Shown: one piece after another, positions 7,731-18,100 of the stretch
Numbering within the stretch: position 1 is the first letter of the stretch
Layout: the number at the start of each line of letters is the position of its first letter
Source of the DNA: an uncultured bacterium
Lineage (GTDB): Bacteria > Patescibacteriota > Saccharimonadia > Saccharimonadales > Saccharimonadaceae
NCBI GenBank assembly: GCA_902761145.1
Contig: CACWJA010000006.1
Location: 1-64,000, forward strand
Reading direction: 5' to 3'
DNA length: 64,000 nt
Notes under the pieces: generated by a model
Told to the model about the DNA's origin: nothing
The model's database searches: none
What the model saw: only the letters and a program-made list of their open reading frames with translations
Program-made: the position numbers and the translations under genes

Positions 7731-8033
7731 CTAATCAGTATATTCAAATAAGAGAGTTCCGGCCGTTTTTTCTTTTGAAGAACTATCTTTAACCGGTATT
7801 TCACGTTGAAGAACAAATTCAAGCCTATCGCTCTCATATTTAAGTAGATGCGGAAAAACATCAAAATCATAATCACCAAAATAATCAGTTACGACTAAAA
7901 TGTATTTTTTTTCCTTATATTCAAAAAGATAAATCCAAGTATCAGGTCCAACTTCATAATGATTAATTTCGACTGAGTCCTCATAGCCATATAAAGCCAT
8001 TATTTCTTGTCGTTCTTCTTTTGATAAATACAT
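7731..8033 (-). CDS. Small hypothetical protein (100 aa)
   Basis: A 100-residue acidic, aromatic-rich protein: MYLSKEERQEIMALYGYE at the start and WIYLFEYKEKKYILVV in the middle, suggesting a small alpha/beta fold. No family is recognised. The start at 8033 is chosen because TATAAT on the minus strand (8045-8040) ends 7 nt before it, matching the leaderless pattern seen elsewhere; the ATG at 8048 falls inside that -10 box. The stop lies 12 bp from the direct repeat copy B. Confidence 0.6.
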   Translation of the reverse strand: MYLSKEERQEIMALYGYEDSVEINHYEVGPDTWIYLFEYKEKKYILVVTDYFGDYDFDVFPHLLKYESDRLEFVLQREIPVKDSSSKEKTAGTLLFEYTD

Positions 8034-8057
8034 ATATCTATTATACAATAAAATAGA

Positions 8058-8091
8058 AAAGCCGGCAATTAAAGTACCGGCTTTGGTATTT
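8058..8091 (-). terminator. Terminator-like hairpin
   Basis: AAAGCCGG and CCGGCTTT flank an 11-nt loop. Read on the minus strand it is followed by TCTATTTTAT and lies just after the stop of the gene ending at 8106. Confidence 0.7.
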
Positions 8092-8105
8092 GGTTGGTCG
8101 ATGTT

Positions 8106-8648
8106 CTAGATTTTGTGGGTATTTGTGTCACGTTTTCTGGCGTCGTCGATTAGATAATCGTCATGTTCTTGCCAGGCGTCACGCAAATAAGTAACGTTCC
8201 CATCGCGATCGATAATGGCGTGCCCATGCCCAGTTCCGTCTCCGGCCGCACTTAAACCGCCAAAGAATACGTCGGTTTTACCACTGCCGTCATTTCGTTG
8301 TCTGATTTTTGCATCTTGCCCAAAGATGGAACCGAGATAGAATGCGCCACCTTTTTCGTGAACGAGAGCCATATTGACCTTATCCACGGCTTGCTGTTTC
8401 TTGGCCGTACGCTCTGACTTGACTTCTTCAAGCTTGTGGTTGAAAGCAGCTTGAGCTTGTTTAAACTGCGCCTGAAGACGATCAAATTCAGCTTTAGCCG
8501 AATCGCGTTGAGCTTTTAGTCTTTTGAATTCTGCCTGCGCAGATTCATGGCGCGCCTTAGCTGATTCGAAAGCAGACTTTGCGGAGTCGAATGCGTAGGA
8601 ACTAATTCTCGGCGCCGAAACTGGCAAACAAATCCGAGACATCACCAT
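8106..8648 (-). pseudogene. 5'-truncated coiled-coil protein fragment
   Basis: The open frame could give 180 residues, but its first 15-20 codons overlap the reverse complement of the surface-protein frame on the other strand and lack a ribosome-binding site. After that comes an Ala/Lys/Glu-rich coiled coil with a rough repeat (SAKSAFESAKARHES, then SAQAEFKRLKAQRDSAKAE), then a Gly-rich globular end with TGHGHAIIDRDGNVTYLRD. The natural N-terminus is probably lost at the junction near 8600. No enzyme family is recognised. The intact gene may have been a surface or secreted coiled-coil protein. Confidence 0.5.
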
Positions 8649-9357
8649 GGACGCCTACGTGAGAGCCGGTCACGACCTTTTCGTTTATAAATACATCACA
8701 GGCAACGGAAATCTCGATGTGCCAAATATTGTAGTTGGCGGTACCGATGTAGAAGTAGGAATTGTTCCGGAACCAGGCAATGAGCTAGTATATCTAGAAT
8801 TAGACGGCCAAGAAGTCACCGATCAGATACAAAACAATGTTTTCAGGGTAACACCTGGTACAGAATCATTAACCTTCTACGCAACTTTCCTCCGAGTCTA
8901 TCCAGTGCTAGAAGGTGACGGTGGTGAGCATATTATCGGAAGCGAAGAACCGTTAGTCTTCAAAATTGATAACGACATAACGTATCTTTGCGATCGAGGA
9001 AATCTCATGATTGACGGCGAATATCTAGATGTGCGCACTTATTGTGATGTAGACCTAGAGAACCAAACTGTTACCATCCCAGCGGATCTCCTAAATACGC
9101 TTGGTTTAGGTGAACATATTTTTGAAGCGTACTTCTCGGAGCCTGAATCCGGAAGTGCCAGGGCTCGTTTTAGAATTGTAGAAGAAGTAAACGATGACGA
9201 CGACAACGCCGAAGAAGATGTCCCAGTCCCTAACACTGGTGTTTTCGCCAGTGAAGGTGGCAGTGCAGAGATAGCGAACGAGCTTATGGTGATTACTGTG
9301 ATTTCTGGAATTATCATAGCGACGAGTATCGTGGCCAGGGCAACAAAACGAGAATAA
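8647..9357 (+). pseudogene. 5'-truncated surface protein with VPNTG anchor
   Basis: The frame stays open upstream to about 8605 without another ATG (residues ETGKQIRDIT precede the ATG), so the coding sequence probably began further upstream and was cut. From the ATG it gives 236 residues of beta-rich surface-protein sequence, then an acidic linker (NDDDDNAEEDVP), VPNTG (residues 194-198), a hydrophobic segment (MVITVISGIIIATSIVA) and a basic tail (RATKRE). This is a sortase-type cell wall sorting signal with V in place of L. No signal peptide is present, in line with loss of the 5' end. Alternatively a short intact gene starts at 8647. Confidence 0.55.
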
Positions 9358-9420
9358 AAGACAGAAATAATTCAGCTGTGCGCACATTGGCTTAAAGCAA
9401 TTCATGGTATACTGCTGTAT

Positions 9421-10545
9421 ATGACAAATAATAAAAAAACTCATCGCGAAAAAATAGTCATAAGAGCAAGCGCTATTAGCATTATTGCTAATTTCATTCT
9501 TGTTGGTTTTAAAGCTCTCGTTGGGTTTATGTCGAACTCCATTGCCATTATCACCGATGCAATTAATAACTTGAGTGACGCATTGTCTAGTATCATCACC
9601 GTTATCGGAACAAAACTTGCCGGCAAGGCCCCGGACAGGAAACATCCATATGGCTATGGCCGTATCGAGTATATGACTGCATTTATTGTGTCCGCCATAG
9701 TTTTGTATGCAGGTGCTACTGCTCTTGTCGAATCCGTCAAAAAAATCATCACTCCCGAATCACCTGATTACACTCCTACGACTCTTATCGTTTTAACCGC
9801 TGGTATCATTATTAAATTTGCCCTTGGGCTATATGTTAAAAGGATAGGGAAGAGTATCCATTCTGACTCCCTTGTTGCAAGTGGTGCCGATGCATTTAAC
9901 GATGCTGTCCTTTCTATTTCAGTGCTTGCCTCCGCCATTATATATATGGTATTTAATATAGACCTTGAAGCTTATATCAGTGCGCTTGTGTCGTTTTTTA
10001 TTATAAAAACAGGTATTGAGTTAATTAAAGATTCAGTAAACAATATTCTCAGCACCAGGGTAGAAAGCTCTCTTTCTCGCAATATAAAAAAAGAAATTGC
10101 AAAAGATCCAGACGTAGAGGGTGTTTTTGATCTTATTCTTACCGACTATGGCCCAGATAAGTATCTTGGCTCCGTCCACATAGAAGTTCTTGACACACTC
10201 ACAGTTGCGAATATTGATAAAATATCTCGCCGTATCACTAAATCGATTATAGAGAAATATGGCGTTATTTTGCACACTGTTGGCATTTATTCCATTAACA
10301 CCAAAGACAATAAAGCCATCAATACCCGAAAGGATATTGAAGATATTGTTTTTTCTCATCAGGGAATTCTCCAAATGCATGGCTTTTATATGGACGATTC
10401 CGACAAGACTATAAGTTTCGATATTATTATTGATTTTGCCATTCCAAATCGCGAAGAGCTTTATCAACATATATATGATGAGGTTCAATCGAAATATAAA
10501 GATTACGCTTTAAACATTACGCTAGATCTTGATGCTAACGACTAG
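9421..10545 (+). CDS. Cation diffusion facilitator (CDF) metal exporter
   Basis: A 374-residue CDF protein. Several membrane helices fill residues 15-215 and a cytoplasmic ferredoxin-like domain follows (about 220-300), with an extra C-terminal segment. Metal-site signatures are NNLSD (Asn49..Asp53) in helix 2 and DAFND (DxxxD) in helix 5. In the families I know, NxxxD plus DxxxD is typical of manganese exporters, whereas HxxxD is typical of zinc, so Mn or Fe export is the better guess. TATACT at 9408-9413 ends 8 nt before the ATG, so the mRNA is probably leaderless. It converges with the hydrolase gene. Confidence 0.85.
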   Translation: MTNNKKTHREKIVIRASAISIIANFILVGFKALVGFMSNSIAIITDAINNLSDALSSIITVIGTKLAGKAPDRKHPYGYGRIEYMTAFIVSAIVLYAGATALVESVKKIITPESPDYTPTTLIVLTAGIIIKFALGLYVKRIGKSIHSDSLVASGADAFNDAVLSISVLASAIIYMVFNIDLEAYISALVSFFIIKTGIELIKDSVNNILSTRVESSLSRNIKKEIAKDPDVEGVFDLILTDYGPDKYLGSVHIEVLDTLTVANIDKISRRITKSIIEKYGVILHTVGIYSINTKDNKAINTRKDIEDIVFSHQGILQMHGFYMDDSDKTISFDIIIDFAIPNREELYQHIYDEVQSKYKDYALNITLDLDAND

Positions 10546-10584
10546 CAGCCCCATAATTGGTAGCATTAATAAAGATACATCTAT

Positions 10585-11625
10585 CTAATTCTCGAAACTC
10601 TCATTCAAGAAAGATTCGATTCTTTCAAACGGAATTTTGCTAAGATTGTCATAAAGATCCACATGCGAAGCCCCCTCTACAATATACAACTCCTTATTGT
10701 CAATTTTTGTGCTCCCCACCGGATAAACGCCAGTGTATGGTTTTGGAACGGCATCTTCAGTTTTCGTTTCGCCGGTAATCATATCAAATGCCGTCTCGCT
10801 ATTATAGCGCGAATGGGCTTTTTCGCCGTGAATTATTAAAGTAGGTATGTCTATTTCATTCGCATAGTAAAGAATCCTATTATTTAAAAGTGAGCCATTC
10901 GTCTGGGCAACCCAGCCGCCATTAGAGTTGAGGCTCCTTTCATGATAGCCACGCGGAGTTTTGTAGTATGCGTGATAATCCCTCAGGAATTGCGGGGCAG
11001 TATCTGGAACTGGATCTACTACACCGCCAGCAAGCTTGTATTCTCCATTTTTGTAATCCTCGGTGCGTTGATTATTTATTGCAATACGTGTATTTTTGCG
11101 TGCCTCTTTGTTGTTATCAGCGTCAAAGTATCCGTTTCCAGCTACGCGCGTCATATCATACATCGTGCTAGCAATCACCGCTTTGATGCGAGTTTCAAGG
11201 CAAGCAGTTTGAAGCGCCATACCTCCCCAACCGCAGATGCCAATAATCGCAATTTTTGTCGGATCCACCTCCTCTAAGTTAGATAAATAGTCTACCGAAG
11301 CTTGAAAATCTTCTACATTTAAATCCGGAGAAGTCATATATCGAGTCTCACCGCCAGACTCGCCCGTAAAAGAAGGATCAAAAGCTAAAGTCAAAAAACC
11401 ACGCTCTGCTAAGGTTTGCGCATAAAGGCCAGAAGACTGCTCTTTTACTGCTCCATATGGACCAGAAATTGCGATTGCCGGCAACTTCTTACTTTTTTCT
11501 TTTGGTATATATAAGTCAGCTGCTATTTCTATCCCGAAGTGGTTTTTAAAAGATACTTTTTTGTGGTTTACTTTATCGCTTTTTTTGAATACTTTATCCC
11601 ATTTATCGACTAGTCTCAACGTCAT
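10585..11625 (-). CDS. Alpha/beta hydrolase with Cys nucleophile elbow
   Basis: A 346-residue cytoplasmic alpha/beta hydrolase. The oxyanion region is AIAISGPYGAVKEQ, the nucleophile elbow is IGICGWGGMAL (GxCxG rather than GxSxG), an Asp-bearing strand is near IDIPTLIIHGEKAHSR and the final His is in VEGASHVDLY. A Cys nucleophile occurs in dienelactone-hydrolase-like enzymes and in a group of FrsA-like hydrolases with the same GICGWGG elbow. AAAGGAGG lies 6 nt before the ATG, a strong ribosome-binding site. The substrate is unknown. No signal peptide is visible. Confidence 0.8.
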   Translation of the reverse strand: MTLRLVDKWDKVFKKSDKVNHKKVSFKNHFGIEIAADLYIPKEKSKKLPAIAISGPYGAVKEQSSGLYAQTLAERGFLTLAFDPSFTGESGGETRYMTSPDLNVEDFQASVDYLSNLEEVDPTKIAIIGICGWGGMALQTACLETRIKAVIASTMYDMTRVAGNGYFDADNNKEARKNTRIAINNQRTEDYKNGEYKLAGGVVDPVPDTAPQFLRDYHAYYKTPRGYHERSLNSNGGWVAQTNGSLLNNRILYYANEIDIPTLIIHGEKAHSRYNSETAFDMITGETKTEDAVPKPYTGVYPVGSTKIDNKELYIVEGASHVDLYDNLSKIPFERIESFLNESFEN

Positions 11626-11726
11626 TTAGGCCTCCTTTATTTATTGTGCTGTTATTTATTATTGTAACATTGTACGTAAAAAAATATAAGCACACTATTT
11701 TTAAAATTAGTCTCTAGACTGCCAAG

Positions 11727-13727
11727 TCAAAAACTTTGTGCGAGATTTTTGGCATTTGAAATGTATTGTCTGATAGCGTCTATTCTTTCATCGGCTTCAC
11801 TTGTTTTACGGGCCAAGCCAATGATGTACTCTTCGTTATTGGATACGTATTTTCTTTCGTCAGAATCGAAACCCGAGCCGTTCGCGATACCAGACTCGTA
11901 CTCAATATTTTTCTGTAAAAATTTCATAGTAGAATCTCGCAGATTTTCGTTTGCTCTGGAGAGAGAATTTAGCTTATTTTCCAACAGGTCAAGATCCTGA
12001 ACCTTGCTGTTGTCGTTTATCAATTCGTCCAATTCGGATAGAATTTTGTCAAAAGCGCTAGAGCCTTCTTCGGCATTTGTCCTAAATTTTTCAAGCTCAG
12101 TCTTCATTTCATTAAGCTCTTGGTTTATTTCAACATCTTGTTCTTTATCCAGTGAGGGTTCATTTTCTTGTGCCTCTTCTCGCGATTTTGGCTTTTTGTC
12201 ATAATCTTCATGCATCAATCTCATGGCGTTGCCATCCAGAGAACTAAAGTATTCGCTAATTGCTTGCTTGTCTTCGTTAGATGCTTCTGGATTATTTAAT
12301 ATTTCCATAAGCTTGTCGTAATCTGCCATCAAGCTAGCTTTCTGCTCTGCATTTCCGTTTGTCAAGATTCGACCACGCGTTGCGTCCACTAGCGCTAAAT
12401 CAGTCGCGAGACCAGTTACGGCATAACTTAGTTCAAGGTTATTTTTAATATTTGGATGAGAATCTCTAAATCTGGCTGCCGCATCATAATAGTCGCTTTC
12501 TACTTGTGAGGAAGTTTTACCATCAGCCTTTTCAATTTCGTAAATTGAAGATGCTTCACCCGAGGCAACTTTAGTGCGACCAGAATCTCTTTCTGCAGTC
12601 ACATCCATTTCTTCCGCAGCTTGCTCTACTTGCCTGCCATCTTCTGGGGTAGGGAATGGCTGTATTTGCTCGGGCTGTTTCGGCATCATACTCTCACCCA
12701 TCTCGTGCCAACTTTTCGCCATACTTAGAAAAGCTTCTCTGGCTTCCGGATCGGGAATTTTGTTTGCGGTTTCGTTTCTTAGGAGCTGGTATTTGTTTTC
12801 CATCGCCATTTTTTGTTCCGGATCGTCCAAATTACCCTTGTAGGCGTTATTTTTGTACACCAATCCCGTATTGACATCTAGATATGCGAATGCAAAATCT
12901 TTACTGTATTTGCCGGATTCAACGTCGGAAGAATCATTATTCGATTCATAAAACATTCCGTAAGTTTCCGAGCTATGTTGATTTGCGAGTGGCATTTTGT
13001 ATTCAAATGGAACGCGGTAGATAACAATAAACTTAGCATTATTATGCTGCCAATCTTCAGCAGCATTCCGCAGGGCGTCCGCGTCGGTGTTTGCAAGTCG
13101 CATAAAATTACTTTGGATATCAGTATCTCTCCCGGAGCCACCAACCCTTAGGCCTTCGTTCAAAATGCTCTGTGCGTTTTCGGCGCTAATAGTGCCATGC
13201 CCGAGCTCCTCGTATCGCGGGTCTTCGAGCTCTTTTGCGATCTCGGCAAAAGGTACTGCTTCGTATTGCGGTTTTTCTTGTTCTAGGCCTTCACCGCGAC
13301 CTGGAAACTGATTTTTATAGTTTGCGTTCCAAAAATCGAATTCATCTTTATCTCCCAAGATTTTTGCCTCTTGCATCTTTATCGTCAGGAAACGTTCACG
13401 ATCATCTTCTGATAATGCATCGTATTGCTCAGGCGTGATCTCGAACCTATTTCTATTAATTACCATTTTCATGGCGTTATTTATACCTTTGATTGCATCT
13501 GAATCGCCATCTGCTTCAGCTTGTTTCAGGCTTTCTTGCAATGCGTTCAGTTGCTCCGCCCTTGGGCGGTGCAAACCTTCTTCGCGCTGTCGAGCTTCAG
13601 TATTAACGGCTACTCCATTGTTGGCTTGATCACCCTTATAGGGGACATCTCGTGCCAGAGAATCCCATTCGGTGGGTTCTGCATTCGTAGTGTTTAATAC
13701 CTCAGACTTTCTAGCAACCTCATCCAT
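11727..13727 (-). CDS. Large acidic protein with ART-like segment
   Basis: A 666-residue, highly charged, soluble protein. Residues 170-310 hold LGHGTISAENAQSILNEGL (His177-Gly-Thr), then a strand KFIVIYRVPFEY and a late strand FAFAYLDVNTGLVY. The HGT..IL..GL pattern resembles ADP-ribosyltransferase/PARP or KptA-type folds. The C-terminal third is coiled coil (about residues 540-640). TATAAT on the minus strand ends 8 nt before the ATG, so the transcript is probably leaderless. No signal peptide is visible, so an effector role would need a dedicated secretion route. ART activity is a pattern-based suggestion. Confidence 0.55.
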   Translation of the reverse strand: MDEVARKSEVLNTTNAEPTEWDSLARDVPYKGDQANNGVAVNTEARQREEGLHRPRAEQLNALQESLKQAEADGDSDAIKGINNAMKMVINRNRFEITPEQYDALSEDDRERFLTIKMQEAKILGDKDEFDFWNANYKNQFPGRGEGLEQEKPQYEAVPFAEIAKELEDPRYEELGHGTISAENAQSILNEGLRVGGSGRDTDIQSNFMRLANTDADALRNAAEDWQHNNAKFIVIYRVPFEYKMPLANQHSSETYGMFYESNNDSSDVESGKYSKDFAFAYLDVNTGLVYKNNAYKGNLDDPEQKMAMENKYQLLRNETANKIPDPEAREAFLSMAKSWHEMGESMMPKQPEQIQPFPTPEDGRQVEQAAEEMDVTAERDSGRTKVASGEASSIYEIEKADGKTSSQVESDYYDAAARFRDSHPNIKNNLELSYAVTGLATDLALVDATRGRILTNGNAEQKASLMADYDKLMEILNNPEASNEDKQAISEYFSSLDGNAMRLMHEDYDKKPKSREEAQENEPSLDKEQDVEINQELNEMKTELEKFRTNAEEGSSAFDKILSELDELINDNSKVQDLDLLENKLNSLSRANENLRDSTMKFLQKNIEYESGIANGSGFDSDERKYVSNNEEYIIGLARKTSEADERIDAIRQYISNAKNLAQSF

Positions 13728-13799
13728 ATTTACGATTATACCATAGCCTCAATCATGCACATCCACCCTTGGGTGATCCTGTCAGCTACTATAAGAACC

Positions 13800-14360
13800 C
13801 TACCTTCTACGTGTTTTCTTTGTGACTGTACTAGATCTTTTCTTTTTCTTAGCTATCTCAAGTCGGAAAAAACCTACGATAGAAGATATCACCTCAAGCA
13901 AAGTCATTATGAACAGCGCATAGTTCCCAGTAAGAATTGTGTAGAAAAGATAGGGAGTATTACCCACGGCATTACCAAGGCGTATCCACTTGGTCTTGCC
14001 ATACCACAAAGACCAAGCATAAATCAATGAGCCAACATACGGTAGAGCAGATAGTGGTCCAGCCCAGCTAATAATTGTAAGCACTGTCATAATAATATAA
14101 AGCACAATCAAAAACCATAGCGGCGCACGACGTTTTTCGTATTTTGTCAAAATAGCATCGCGAACAAAACTTACTATGGATAAAAGCGACCCGGTGATGG
14201 CGCCCTTTACGAAATACTGAGCCACGATAAAAGCTTCGGATGCAGTCTGCAGTACCATTAAGTGCCGCTTCTTCTTAAGCTGCATACTAACTACTGTGCA
14301 GATGAGAGCAAAAATACCAAAAGTTTGCCCCAGGATAAAAATCAACAGTTCATTGTCCAT
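13800..14360 (-). CDS. YgjV-like inner membrane protein
   Basis: A 186-residue protein with five or six hydrophobic helices and a very basic tail (KKKKRSSTVTKKTRRR). The pattern GQTFGIFALICTVVSMQLKK and ISWAGPLSALPYVGSLIYAW resembles the Imp-YgjV family, whose function is not established. TATAAT on the minus strand ends 7 nt upstream of the ATG, so the message is probably leaderless. It lies between the ART-like gene and the TetR regulator on the same strand, each with its own promoter. Confidence 0.7.
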   Translation of the reverse strand: MDNELLIFILGQTFGIFALICTVVSMQLKKKRHLMVLQTASEAFIVAQYFVKGAITGSLLSIVSFVRDAILTKYEKRRAPLWFLIVLYIIMTVLTIISWAGPLSALPYVGSLIYAWSLWYGKTKWIRLGNAVGNTPYLFYTILTGNYALFIMTLLEVISSIVGFFRLEIAKKKKRSSTVTKKTRRR

Positions 14361-14401
14361 GGGTCAATTATAGCACCAGCAGTATGAAAATGTTTCAGCA
14401 A

Positions 14402-14998
14402 CTAAGCTTCCGTCTTGCCAGGCTTCCAACATTGGCTATCTGCGTCGTCGAACATCAAGCCTATCTTGGCTTTTAGATAGTTACGGATATCATCTAGCGT
14501 TAGGCCTATCTCGCCCCTATAATATTTGCGTATAATAGCTATCGCGCCATTTGTAGTAAATAGTAGCTCCGTCTCCACATTCTTGTCTTTGATGCCGTTT
14601 TTCTGTAGCACCATCAGCACGCGCTTATTAATACTGTTTTCTAGCTGCCTTAAAAAATCTACCGAAGCATTGCTTGATAGTAGCTCGCGATAAATATTCT
14701 CTTGGTCTTTTAAGAAAATAAATAATTCATCGATATACCTTTTCACGCCGCTAGCAGTAGATAGATTATCATACTCAGAAAAAAGCCGTTTTTCTACTTC
14801 GCTTTGAAGCTCGGCTCCCACCTGATATAGGTTGTCATAGTAGTTGTAAAATGTCCCCCGTGTGATCTCGGCTTTCTCAGCCAGATCTGTTACGGTCATA
14901 TTTTTTAGTGTCCCACGTTCAGCCAAAAGTTCTGCAAAAGCTTTTTGTATTTTGCGACGGTTTTTTGCAGTAACACGAGTATAAGAATACCTAACCAT
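14402..14998 (-). CDS. TetR family transcriptional regulator
   Basis: A 198-residue regulator. The N-terminal helix-turn-helix reads MTVTDLAEKAEITRGTFYNY, the classic TetR signature, and the C-terminal helices would bind an inducer. The start at 14998 (MVRYSYTR) is chosen because a consensus promoter (TTGACT, 17 bp, TATAAT) ends 7 nt before it; the earlier ATG at 15025 would lie inside the promoter. It is divergent from the MMPL transporter at 15113 and probably represses it and itself, a common arrangement for drug or lipid exporters. Confidence 0.9.
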   Translation of the reverse strand: MVRYSYTRVTAKNRRKIQKAFAELLAERGTLKNMTVTDLAEKAEITRGTFYNYYDNLYQVGAELQSEVEKRLFSEYDNLSTASGVKRYIDELFIFLKDQENIYRELLSSNASVDFLRQLENSINKRVLMVLQKNGIKDKNVETELLFTTNGAIAIIRKYYRGEIGLTLDDIRNYLKAKIGLMFDDADSQCWKPGKTEA

Positions 14999-15102
14999 AC
15001 CTTCATTATACCACACTTTGTACAATTAGTCAATATCATGTCTAAAATTGAACAGAGTCTAAGAAACTTGTTCTTCTCTTATAGGGGTGCAATAGATATA
15101 AT
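14999..15102. promoter_or_regulatory. tetR-MMPL divergent promoter/operator region
   Basis: On the minus strand TTGACT, 17 bp and TATAAT (15010-15005) drive the TetR gene. The palindrome TTGTACAA (15019-15026) lies within the spacer and is a candidate operator. On the plus strand TATAAT at 15097-15102 lies 11 nt before the preferred transporter start. Confidence 0.6.
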
Positions 15103-15112
15103 ACATATCATA

Positions 15113-18100
15113 ATGCACAAGGTCACAGATTTTATTGTCAACCACTGTTATATTATCTTTATTTGTATTTTGGTGCTGACTGGTATTTGTGGCTTTCTTG
15201 CCACCAAAGTAAATATCAACAAAGATATTTATTCTTACATGCCGACCGATTCCGAGACCTCCCTTGGCCTCGCCATCATGGATGAAGAATTTGACTACAG
15301 CTCTACAAGTAGCTACGAAATGATGATAACCGATGTACCAGAAGAACAAAAACTACCCATCAAAGAACACCTAGAATCAATAGAAGGTGTCAAATCCGTC
15401 GATTATGACGCTTCGGATCAATACAATCGTGACCAGTATACCCTCTACAAGATTACTGTTGATGCGCCCGCCGACTCAGACACTGCAGCGCGTGTATATG
15501 ATGAAATACATAGCAAATACTCAGAAGAATATGAGATTGTTGAATCCGGCCAAGTACACGACTACAATGGCTCTGTACTAAAAATTACCACCGTCTTGCT
15601 GGCAGTGGGCTTTGCAATGGTCATCCTCATTATTATGAGCAAATCATGGGTTGAGCCATTTTTGTTTCTTTTTACCATATTACTAGCAGTGGTAATGAAT
15701 AAGGGTACTAATATTATCTTTCCTAGCGTTTCGCATATCACCGATGCCATCGCGGCAATTCTCCAGATGGCACTCTCAATGGATTATGCTATCATGCTCT
15801 CCACTCGTTATCGTCAGGAAAAAGCCAGGGAAGACCATCCGGACAAGCGTACAGCTATGCGTCGTGCTATGCGCTATTCTTTTGGTGCGATTTGCTCCAG
15901 CTCTGTAACTACAGTAGTGGGGCTAATAGTACTGGTATTAATGAGCTTTACGATAGGTCGCGACATGGGTCTAGTGCTTAGTAAAGGTGTGGTCTTAAGT
16001 CTTGTTTCTATATTCACTTCTTTGCCAGCTCTACTTTTGCTTTGTGATAAACTTATCGAAAAAACAGCCAAAAAAACCATCAATTTCAAAATGAATTGGG
16101 TTGGCCGTCTCGCCCATGCATTTAGTCATTTTGCCTTTCCGGTATTTTTAGTAATCTTCATCGGGGCCTTTATGCTAAAGGGTGACACTCTTATCGATTA
16201 TACCGCCTCACAAAACAACAAGATCAAAGACATTTTCAATGAACCCAATCAAATGGCACTCGTATACGACGGCAAAATGGACGAAGAAGTGACTAAGCTT
16301 TGCTATGAGCTTGATGTTCGTGCCGAGACTGCTCGTGTACTTTGCTATGGCAATACCATCAACGAGCCTGAAAAATACAATGAGATAGTGCCAAAAATCA
16401 ACGAGCTTGGCAGTGAGAAGGTCGACACAGAAGATTATCTCATTAAAGCCCTTTATTACAATTATTACAAAGATGTCGGCTCTCATACTATTGCCATTGA
16501 TGATTTTGTAAAATATCTCCAGCGCGATATCTTCCCAGATGAGCATTTTGCCAACGAGATCGACAGTAATACTATTTCAAAGATAGAGCAGCTGTCGTAT
16601 TTTACTGATCAAATCAAAGTAAATCAACCCAGAACCAAAGAAGAGATCGCAAATATCCTCGGTGTAGACTCAGCAAAGCTAGATGATGTCTTGGTACTAT
16701 ACCTTGCTAGTCAGGGTCCGTCGATTCAGCTCACTAGCTACCAGTTTGCGCAATTTGTTTCTAACAATATCCTGACCGACTCTAGATACAGTCCAATGCT
16801 AAGCGCCTCACAAAGATCCGACTTAGCAAAGCTCCTACTATTCAGTAATAGTCTAGAGACAGATTCGCCCAAAACCGCTGCCGAGCTAGCAAACATGTTT
16901 GGTATTAGTCAAGATACTGTAGAAAAAATTCTTCTATACTACACATATTCTACCATCACCACGCCTACCGTTAAGCTTGCGCCGGAGCAGCTCATTAATT
17001 TTGCTTTAACTAACGAAACTGCTCTTGATGCACTAGGTATGGACAAAACTCAGGCTGCTAATTTGCTTAGTGAGATTACTGATACTAAAAATATAATAGT
17101 AAGCAAGAAAGAAGGACTAAAGACGTGGCTTGATGCTATTATTGGCGCCATGCCAGACGATACGGTAGAAGCTGCAGCAGCCAAAGTCAAGGCTGAGAGC
17201 TTGCGCGATCAGCTCTATGCTAAGATCTCTCAGATCGAAACGATTCTCACTAGCGAATATTCGTACGATGATATTGCTAGTATTGCCACCAAGCTAGATG
17301 ATGCAGTAAACCTAGCCGTCCAGGAGCTCAGCACCCTAGACCTTAGCACATACGATTGGCTTAGCGACGAGGTAAAATCAGACATCACGGCCTATGCCGC
17401 GCAGGCCGCCTCTGCTATCGATGGCATACGTCGACAATTCAATCTCCCCGGTAAATTATCTCAGCTTCGTCAACTATATAATCTTTATCAAGCGGAGACC
17501 ACAGTTGGTAGCACCACGCTTTCACCGCGTGCACTTGTAGACTTTCTGATTTCGCACGCTGATGATTCTAGATTCCAAAATACACTTACATCAGAGATGC
17601 TAGCGCGTCTCCAGCTAGTTCAGTACATTATGAACAATCAATCCACCGCGTATTCTTATTCCGATCTTGCATCGGCCTTTAGCTTGGCTCCAGATAAATT
17701 GCGGCTAGTCTACGCTCTTTACGAATATCGCTTTATCAATACTTCGCCGCGTATCTCGTTAAAAACCTTAGTTAATTTTATCAACGACACGATTCTGCCG
17801 AACCCCGAGTATGCTAGCCGCTTAAGTAGCGAAGAATCATCCAAGCTCTCGGCACTTGCCACTATTATGCATGCCGCCGAAGCGTACACACAGCTTAGCT
17901 ACAAATCGCTCTATCGTATGCTCGTGCCCCTAGCTGGCGAGTTTGATATAAACAAGCTTTTTCTCGCATACTTATATCATGGCTCTCTTTACGACTACGA
18001 TGAGAGCTGGACTCTCACTTTAGAGACATTTGTAAATTACTTAGCAGAGAAGATTTTACCAGATATTCACTTCATCAACAAAATCACCGACGACACCCGC

